Shown here: positions 56,720-64,000 of the stretch, piece by piece | Position numbering within the stretch: the stretch's first letter is position 1 | Layout of the letters: every line of letters begins with the position of its first letter | DNA from: Narthecium ossifragum | Taxonomy: Eukaryota > Streptophyta > Magnoliopsida > Dioscoreales > Nartheciaceae | Direction of reading: 5' to 3' | Length of the DNA: 64,000 nt | Assembly: GCA_963920575.1 (NCBI GenBank) | Contig: OY986969.1 | Coordinates: forward strand, 16,229,288-16,293,287 | Position numbers and translations under genes: made by a program | Notes under the pieces: model-generated | Database searches by the model: none | Told to the model about the DNA's origin: nothing | What the model saw: only the letters and a program-made list of their open reading frames with translations

Positions 56720-56857
56720 CCTCTGGTAAAGTATCTAAACTGGCTGCTCAACGAATTTCGCGTCCGCCTCAAGCTCGATGTCATCCAACGTGATGACATG
56801 AGACTGGTCCGGGTGGTACTTCCTCACCATCGACACGTGAAAAGTCGGATGCACAGC
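56715..56857 (-). pseudogene. Tekay chromovirus integrase C-terminus upstream of chromodomain
   Basis: The minus strand reads HPTFHVSMVRKYHPDQSHVI and LDDIELEADAKFVEQPV, matching the VFHVSMLRKY..DPSHV segment that precedes the chromodomain in Tekay elements. A stop follows PV. Its far side is cut by an Athila-like LTR at 56858. With 54225-54451 it forms one interrupted gene. Confidence 0.88.
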
Positions 56858-58239
56858 TGATAAGTCACTAATTATTTCTAATTAAACCCCTTAAATTACC
56901 TTTCTTAGGCCTAGAGTAGGTGTATTTGATATCCTATTATTTGATTTCAGGTTTAACTAGATTTTGAGAAGAAATACAAGAAATTCGCCCAAAAATCAGT
57001 AAATTCTACAAAAAGAATACGTCGTCGACTATTTGGAAATAAATCACCAGATATTTTACAGAACTCCAAACATTCTGAAATTCTTGGAGATGAAAGAAGA
57101 CTTCAATAGCTACAACTTTCATGTTGAAGACTTATTGAGATTTTGTATACATTGGCGCCAGTTTTGAAGCAAAGTTGGATCTATAAAAGCTGAAATTTGA
57201 GAAAGGCTGAAATTAATTAATGATGTGGCAGTGAAGACCCAGTCAAACCGACTGGAGAGATGGATCGGATTGGAGTCCGATCGGTCTCTCCGATGATGTC
57301 ATCAACACGGAATTTTGGGAAATTAGAATTTAAGTTCAATTGTAACTCCTAATTCCGGGATTAAGGGTTTCTACTATATAAAGGGGTTGTTCCAGCTGAA
57401 TTTCTCATCTTTTTGACAATCTTTGGAGGAGGAAGAAGAAGACGGAGAGGATGTGGATGGTGACAGCTTCCTATTCCAACCCGATGGCTTTCATCCAAAA
57501 GATGAGTTGCTAATTCTTGTACTTAGGATTATTCATGCAACCCTAGTGTAGTTTTGATTTTTCTTTGGTTTGATTCTTGTAAAGTTCTCGATACATGATC
57601 TCATAAATATGGTTTTATTATTAATAGAGTTGTAGGAACAAAGTTTTCTTAACGTACTTTCAGTCCTACATGATTTCTGTGATTGATCATAGAGATTTAT
57701 GGGGTGGTTTTCATGAAGTTATTGATTTGCCTTTGAGATAAGCTATGCTACGCAAAGATAAGTTATGCGAATGCCCTTAGGAGTAGTATAATTTAAAGTA
57801 ATCGTAGGACCAAAGACAATCTATGCCAAGCAAAGATAGGTTATGTTGTTGGAAACATTAACTTTCTTTTAGGGATTCATGTGAGCTTGTAGCCATATGA
57901 TCCATAATGTTGAGAGAAGGCAACAAGATGATAACTACAGAAGACTAATAATGAAACTAGGGCGGATTGAGTCATTCCTAAGTAACTACACCATTAATTC
58001 AAATTTATCAACATTTTATTTCTTTTCTTTATTAGTTTAGATAACTCTATTCTATCTTTGATTCTTTTCCTTAGTTTTAGGGTTTCAAGAATTGATTTTG
58101 ATTTTCAACGTTTTCCCTGTGAATCGACTCCCGACTTCACCGCTATTTCTACCTAGCAGTTTAGTGATTGAATAAGGATTATAAATTTAATATTTGATAG
58201 AGTTTGCAACGTTTTGACGACGACGTTTGCAAGCGATCA
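56858..58239 (+). mobile_element. 5' LTR of non-autonomous Athila-like gypsy
   Basis: Starts TGATAAGTCACTAATTATTT and ends GTTTGCAAGCGATCA, 1.38 kb. TATATAAAG is at 57375-57383. It is followed by a canonical primer-binding site, so it is the 5' LTR of the downstream unit. Confidence 0.9.
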
Positions 58240-58244
58240 ATTTT

Positions 58245-58257
58245 TGGCGCCGTTGCC
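58245..58257 (+). other. Gypsy primer-binding site
   Basis: TGGCGCCGTTGCC, five bases after the LTR end. This is the standard site of Athila and Tat elements. Confidence 0.9.
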
Positions 58258-58331
58258 GGGGATATCGACGGTGAACTAATTGATCAATTTTTGGACAGCA
58301 ATATCCTTCACAAGCATCCTCTAATCCGACT

Positions 58332-59170
58332 ATGGACACAATCATGAGTACACATGCCAACATGAATGCTAGTATGAATAACATGAATGCTAAGATGGGA
58401 AAAATTGGAAGAGATGTTAACTCTAATGATCAATCAATTAAGAAAATAGAGACACAAATAGAACAACTATCCCACATTGTTGATTCATATTATGAGAATG
58501 AGGACTATGCAAATAATTCTTTTCCGGCTGTTTGTGATGACAATGTTGGTGAAATTTATATTTCTACTGAGAATGATGCATGTCATTTTGAGATGTGTTC
58601 TAATACTTTGCTGAATTATACAACTATTGACAATATTTTGTCGGCCTCTGAAAATAATATTCCTGAATGCATACCTAATGAAACTGGACCTTACATGAAA
58701 ATAATATTCCTGAATGCATACCTAATGAAACTGGACCTTACATGTTTTTTGATCATGCTTTAGAAGCTAATTTTTTTAGTGATGATGAGAATTGTTGTGA
58801 TGAATTGCCAGTTTTACATGATGTGTTGAATGACGATGTAGTGCCTATTTGCATTGATGGTAATGAGATTAAGCTCCTTAGTGAGATTCCTTATCAGAAA
58901 CCTCAAATTGTGCATCTACATTCTGCACTATCCATATTAGTTGAACGTTGTGTGGAGGAGAAACCTAACATGAGTGAAGACCATGTTAATTTCTATCGTC
59001 CCTTCATCAAAAATCGTATCAAATCTTCTCGTCTTGTGCATACTTTGTTTGCTATGGGTATTCCTATTTTTCTTGACGAAGCATGTCTGTATACCTTCAC
59101 CATGATTCGGGCCATATATTTCTTCACATGGAACCATTGGCCTCCTAAATCTTCTTCCAGGAACGTCTAG
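58332..59170 (+). pseudogene. Tyr/Asn/Pro-rich gypsy ORF, copy 2 (N-terminally truncated)
   Basis: Starts MDTIMSTHANMNASMNNMNA, then IETQIEQLSHIVDSYYENED and CHFEMCSNTLLN, interrupted near 58700 by a 47 bp tandem duplication that shifts the frame. It resumes at 58742 with DHALEANFFSDDENCCDELP and NFYRPFIKNRIKSSRLVHTL to a stop at 59168-59170. It parallels the minus-strand copy at 50776-51960. The Tyr-rich N-terminal region seen at 63662 is deleted here. Function is unknown. Confidence 0.75.
58649..58742 (+). repeat. 47 bp tandem duplication
   Basis: GAAAATAATATTCCTGAATG to CTTACAT is repeated twice without spacer. 47 is not a multiple of three, so it breaks the ORF. Confidence 0.88.
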
Positions 59171-59259
59171 CGAAAGACGTAAAATTGCGTGCTTTCTGGG
59201 AGGCAACTCAGTTTTAGGATTTCTTTTTAATTTTTAGGTTTTTTTTCCTGAGTTTTTAG

Positions 59260-60230
59260 GATTTTCCTTAATTTTTGGGATTTTTTCATGATTTGTTTCC
59301 CATTTTTTTTTTTCATTTTTCCGGAATTTCCTTGTTTCCCCCCCAATTTTTCTCTCCCCTCCTCATCGCGGCTCACCAGCGAACCACAGACTCATCGTCC
59401 CGGCTTCATCGGCTCGTCCCTGACCCGTTACCCAGCACAACCCATCACAGCCTCTCCGGTCACCTTCATACCTCCAAATCACCACCAACACCTTCGCCAT
59501 CCTTCCCCCAGCCCTCCCATGACCTTCTTCACCATCATCGTTGTCTCCTCCGACGCCGGTGAGCCCCTCGGCTGTCGTCAAGACCCCCATCCACGGCCTC
59601 CCATCCAGAACCTTCTTCAAGCCACCACGAACCTTCCTCCACCATCAAAACCATTCCTTGCTGCCTGGATCATCGGATTCAAACTTCGACGGTCTCTACC
59701 CCTCTGACCACCTTCAATCCGCCGCCTGGAAGCACAATTCTTCAATCAGACTCCATAGGACAGTTCCTTGGCCTTCCACGATTCGTTCTCAATCTTTTCC
59801 AACCGTGATTATAGCTTGGATCGTCGGAATCCAATTCCGGCAATTATCTTACTCCGATCCAACCATCTCTATTCTCCTACTTGGAGGATGTGATTCTTTG
59901 ATCAGAGCTTACCGTAGAACTCCTAGAGCTTCCACGATTCTTCCTGTGCCCTTCCCTTCCTCCGATGAAGCTGTTTCGCCGTCGATCACCCGCCGGCGAA
60001 CTTTCAGCCGTTCGATGGCTGCTTGACACGATCCAGGCGCTACAGTGTTTTGATATCCGATTGGACGGTCTAGATATTCGATCGGGACCATCACAAGCAT
60101 AGACCATCACAAGCATTCACGGGTGTTCACTTTTCTCTATCTCCGCTAATTTCGAATTTTATCTCGCCGTGGGCTGCAGACCATGGATGAGAAGGACCAT
60201 ACAGCGAATTACGAATATTTTGGTGCTCTG
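59260..60230. other. CT-rich segment of unknown origin in gypsy interior
   Basis: It is pyrimidine-rich with high GC from 59350, and has Pro/Ser/His-coding plus-strand frames (59275-60026) that match no family I know. It contrasts with the AT-rich flanks, so it may be captured host DNA (leader of a gene). Similar composition occurs at 22100-22700. Confidence 0.4.
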
Positions 60231-60653
60231 CTTGGATGTTGCTGGTTTGTTAGTTCTTTGTCTGTGATGTCTAGATGATGATCTATGATGCTACTGTAAT
60301 CTCCTTTCCAGTTTCATGTGCATTAGTTATTTTGTGTGATGAATGTTTGTACAGATCAATATATCATGAAAATACAAAGGAGATTCTGCCGAAATTTTCT
60401 ATGATTCCAATAGCTTTTTTAGCTATATTTGATCTTTTTGAAAAGGTATATATTTCTGTGACAGGTTATGGTGGGGATGGAAGTATTTATTCAATTATGG
60501 TGGTGCCAAAACTTAAATTGGAAGAGAGCGAAATCTATTTTCTGGGCGTTCATTATGGTTATGTCTACCCTTTATTCCTTGAGTTATTTTTATGACTTAG
60601 TGTAATTGAGAACAATTACATTTAAGTTGGGGGTAGCATTCATAAATTTCATG

Positions 60654-60654
<1 letters not shown>

Positions 60655-60727
<73 letters not shown>
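60655..60727. repeat. (AT)n microsatellite
   Basis: About 35 AT units without interruption. Confidence 0.97.
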
Positions 60728-60728
<1 letters not shown>

Positions 60729-61678
60729 TGGTAAACAAATATTATACATCCCTTGAATTATATCAAAAGAATGAAATTATGATATGATTTGACAAAGGTG
60801 CATGTTTTAGAAATTTATTTTATGAATTATTCTGAGCTTTGTATGTCATATAAGAATTAGTAAATTTTTGCAATGCATGATATTATTTCTATACTTTAAC
60901 ATTTTTACCATGATTTAAGGATAACTTGACATATCCTAACGCACATGTTCACTTCCACATGTTAAGGGGTATATTAGATTCTAAGTATGATACTAGGATA
61001 GATTTACAATTTTATGTCATGACACAGAAAAAACATGAACACATGTAATTATCTGAGTATGCGAAAAAAAAATGGATTTTCAACTTAATAACCGGACAGT
61101 GTGCCTAACCAACGTGGTGTTCGCATAAAACAGTTGAAATTCCTACAGAAAAAAAAGAAACTAGAAAAAAAAAGCAGAGATTGCTATGGGATAAGTGGAA
61201 GATATGTGCTGGCTATGATTGGGATCTTGAACAGTTAAAGTGTTTAGATATGATTGATACTCTGAAGCATGTGAAACCCCATTCACACACAGGAGTGTTA
61301 AAATTATTTTTAACCATGATTAAATATGTTAAAGTATTGGAAATATGTTATGACAAGTTTTGACTTACTATATTTTTATGTGACTATGAGTTGAAAGATT
61401 TATTCATGGATATTATGTCTATGTCATGTATTAGAGTTGCGGAATATTGTAATTGATTTCTAATGATATATTCAAGAGAATGTATAAATGTTTGTGGGCG
61501 TCATCCCTGAAAACCCTCAGGAGACTATAACTCCTCCACTGGGGTAACCCATGGGTTTAAAGGCTTGTTGCACATGCTAAGTGCAATCGTGAGACCTACG
61601 AAAGTAGCTAGTTATATTTATTGCTTTCTTTTTATCTTTTCTTTGCTCGAGAACTAGCAAAGTGTAAGTTGGGAGGTG

Positions 61679-63249
61679 TGATAAGTCACTAATTATTCCT
61701 AATTTAACCCCTTAAATTACCTTTGTTAGGCCTAGAGTAGGTGTATTTGATATCCTATTATTTGATTTCAAGTTTAAGTAGAATTTGAGAAGAAATACAA
61801 GAAATTCGACCAAAAATCTGTAAATTCTTCAAAAAGACTGCTCCATCGACTGTTCGGACCTAGATCACCAGATATTTTACAGAACACCAAATATTCTGAC
61901 ATTCTGGGAGATGGAAGACGACTTCAGGAGCTACAACGTTCATGTTGAAGACTTTCTGAGATTCCGTATACATTGGAGCCGGTTTTGAAGCAAAGTTGGA
62001 TCTATGAAAGCTGAAATTTGAGAAAGGCTAAAATTAATTAATGATGGGGCAGGGAAGACCCAATCAAACTGACTGGAGCAATGGATCGGATTTGAGTCTG
62101 ATCAGTCGCTCCGATGACGTCATCAACTCGGAATTTAGGGACATTAAATTTTAAGTTTAATTATAACTCCTAATTCCGAGATTAAGGGTTTCTACTATAT
62201 AAAGGGGTTGTTCCAGCCGAATCTCTCATCTTTTTGACAATTTTTGGAGGAGGAAGAAGAAGACGGAGAGGATGTGGATGGTGACAGCTTCCTATTCCAA
62301 CCCGATGGCTTTCATCCAAAAGATGAGTTGCTAATTCTTGTACTTAGGATTATTCATGGAACCCTAGTGTAGTTTTGGTTTTTCTTTGGTTTGATTCTTG
62401 TAAACTTCTCAATACATGATCTCATAAATACGGTTTTATTGTTAATAGAGTTGAAGGAACAGAGTTCCCCTGACGTACTTTCAATCCTACATGATTTCTG
62501 TGATTGATTGTAGAGATTTATGAGATAGTTTTCATGACGTTATTGGTTTGCCTTTGAGATAAGCTATGCTACGTGAAGATAGGTTGGGTCAAGGTCATTA
62601 GGTCTGTCAGGCTTTGTCGGGTTTTTAGGCTCCCACGGTCGATGCACCGATCGACCGCGGGCTCCCTCCCTTTTTCATTCCGCCTCACGGTCGACCGTCG
62701 GATCGACCGTGGCATCGTCCATGAGGCTCTGTCCCGTTTTGGGCTTCCCACGATCGATGTACCGATCGACCGTCACCCATGTGTTTTCCCTCGTTTTGGT
62801 CTCACAGTCAACCATCGGATCGACCGTAACATCAATCGTGGCCTCACGGTCGACCGTCGCATCGACCATGAGTCCTTAAACACTGTTTCTTGGCCTTTCT
62901 TAAATGGACTTGGTTTGTGATAAGTACTTAAGCATGTTGGGATGCATGCACGTTGTTTTCATGGGGTTTTCAAGGGATTTCTATTGAAATGGAGGATTGA
63001 ATTGCGTGCTTATATCCTTTGGGCGAATTGTGGTTTTAAGTGTATTTAATACTTTGTTTGATAAGGAGTTAAATGCTTATTTGGTTGCTTAACCATTAGC
63101 TAGCTATGAGTGCTAGCTAATGAGGAATTGTAGATCGACTCCCAACTTCACCGCTATCCTACCTATTAGTGTAGTGATTGAATAAGTATTATAAATTTAA
63201 TATTTGATTGAGTTTGCAACGTTTTAACGACGACGTTTGTGAGCGATCA
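61679..63249 (+). mobile_element. Second Athila-like LTR, with foreign insert
   Basis: Starts TGATAAGTCACTAATTATTC and ends GTTTGTGAGCGATCA. Up to about 62585 and again from about 63125 it matches the LTR at 56858-58239. The middle (about 62590-63120) is unrelated and rich in GGTCGACCGTCGGATCGACC palindromes (62636-62875). It serves as 3' LTR of the left unit and 5' LTR of the right unit. Confidence 0.85.
62636..62875. repeat. GGTCGACCGT palindrome array
   Basis: Repeated CGGTCGACCG, CGATCGACCG and TCGATGCACCGATCGACC units are about 60 bp apart in a segment inserted in the LTR. This is the same CGAT/GATC theme as in the Tekay-type LTRs. Confidence 0.8.
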
Positions 63250-63254
63250 ATTTT

Positions 63255-63267
63255 TGGCGTCGTTGTC
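63255..63267 (+). other. Decayed gypsy primer-binding site
   Basis: TGGCGTCGTTGTC, two changes from the site at 58245. Confidence 0.8.
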
Positions 63268-63661
63268 GGGGAATACTTTTGGTAGATTGATTGATTTTCT
63301 CTTTGCTCTATTTCTTGGCTTAGTTAGCGTTTTTATCTTTCTTACTTATATATTTCTTGATTTTTCATTTTTTTGGAAAATTTCTGCCAATTTTTCTGAT
63401 TTTTACAGCTACTAAATATGATTTTCTCGGACTTGGACCTGCTGCCCATCGCCAAGAGCGATCGGTTGGATACGGTAGCGACCAATCGGGATTGTGTAGT
63501 CAGGTAAGTTTGTTCAAAACTCCAAGTTATTTTATCTAGCTGTTTCAGACACTTCTGCAAGTCGCACAAAAGCACGTATCAGCGACAGTCGTCTCTTGGA
63601 CTAGCCCACTGTTCATATTTCTTATCTTTGGTGTGGTCATTATTTATGTGATCTTGCATGC

Positions 63662-64000
63662 ATGGCTAATTTTTATATGCCACCGGGTGCCATGTCCAAT
63701 GATGATTTTCCTTTTGGTTATGGACCCACTTATAATAATGACACATATGGTTTCTCAAATCCGACATATAATTCACATTCATATCATTATAATCCGAATT
63801 TTAGCGATCATACATACTCTAGTTGGCAATTTCAAGGTCACCAGCCTCCTAACATTCAACCATGGAACATAGAACCACCATGCCAAGATTTTGCACCTAA
63901 TTTTGCACCGCCATATCCTTTTCAAGCACAACCTTGGCAACAATACTGGTATGAGCCGCCTGTTCATCCTGCATCACAAGCACAACAAGAGCCAACTTTG
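63662..64000 (+). CDS. Tyr/Asn/Pro-rich gypsy ORF, copy 3 (N-terminal part, open at window edge)
   Basis: An ATG at 63662 opens a frame with no stop in its 113 codons before the window ends. It begins MANFYMPPGAMSNDDFPFGY and is made of Tyr/Asn/Pro-rich stretches (NDTYGFSNPTYNSHSYHYNP, NFSDHTYSSWQFQGHQPPN) followed by a Pro/Gln/Trp-rich section. It aligns with the minus-strand copy at 51700-51960 and gives the N-terminus missing from copy 2. It lies about 400 bp after the primer-binding site, where gag would be expected. The composition is prion-like and low complexity, and no known gag domain is visible. Confidence 0.7.
   Translation, partial: MANFYMPPGAMSNDDFPFGYGPTYNNDTYGFSNPTYNSHSYHYNPNFSDHTYSSWQFQGHQPPNIQPWNIEPPCQDFAPNFAPPYPFQAQPWQQYWYEPPVHPASQAQQEPTL

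Larger units (their letters stand above)
58258..61678 (+). mobile_element. Internal region of non-autonomous gypsy, copy 2
   Basis: It contains the Tyr/Asn-family ORF (truncated N-terminally), the GGGAGGCAACTCAG signature at 59199, a CT-rich stretch, an AT microsatellite, and a 3' part homologous to 38880-40155. It ends with GTGTAAGTTGGGAGG (polypurine tract) before the LTR at 61679. No polymerase, protease or integrase is present. Confidence 0.8.

Overview
The window is repeat-dominated nuclear DNA of a flowering plant. It holds coiled-coil-type NLR fragments, a B3-domain transcription factor gene with introns, a plant L1-type LINE, a CACTA transposon, one Ty1-copia element and several Ty3-gypsy families (Tat, Tekay/Del chromovirus, and non-autonomous Athila-like elements with a TGGCGCCGTTGCC primer site). 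There is no sign of bacterial or organelle DNA. A monocot is my guess from general protein resemblance; the sequence alone does not settle it.

Left third (1-17.2 kb): a Tat-like gypsy 3' end (antisense ORF, polypurine tract, LTR 2262-3660) cuts an NLR leucine-rich-repeat region. The NLR is split again by a ~4.2 kb CACTA transposon (4412-8615). That transposon carries four exons of an EFR3/SRL2-like ARM-repeat gene, with open frame and splice sites preserved. The NLR ends at 9163. Then follow a solo LTR (9992-11408, target duplication CGATA), a LINE with one continuous ORF2 frame and only three stop codons (12408-15416), a kelch F-box remnant (~16.05-16.3 kb) and a ~600 bp foldback element.

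Middle (17.2-33.4 kb): an 11 kb copia element (17249-28237, target duplication TTATA) is split inside its polyprotein by a 3.9 kb LTR of the Tekay-type family. The only probably living gene is the B3 gene at 29541-33408. Its first intron contains a tandem duplication with a decoy splice acceptor, its second intron contains a hairpin transposon, and it offers two alternative 3' ends: an acidic tail or a second B3 domain.

Right half (33.4-64 kb): nested gypsy elements. A Tat element (gag from about 35.0 kb, pol to 49.4 kb) is interrupted by rearranged Athila-like and Tekay-type LTRs and by a solo LTR with target duplication TAGAG that itself contains another solo LTR. A Tekay chromovirus on the minus strand (3' LTR 51987-54224 plus chromodomain) is cut by a solo LTR with target duplication TGATC. 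From 56858 to the window end, non-autonomous gypsy units lie in tandem. They encode an unrecognised Tyr/Asn/Pro-rich protein present in three copies in the window.

Apart from the B3 gene, and perhaps transcription of the captured exons, nearly everything is transposon sequence or host genes broken by it. Recurring oddities are short GATCGATC / GGTCGACC / CATCG..CGATG palindromes and TTAGGAGTAG decamers shared by unrelated LTR families, many solo LTRs, and a possible self-priming primer site in the copia element.
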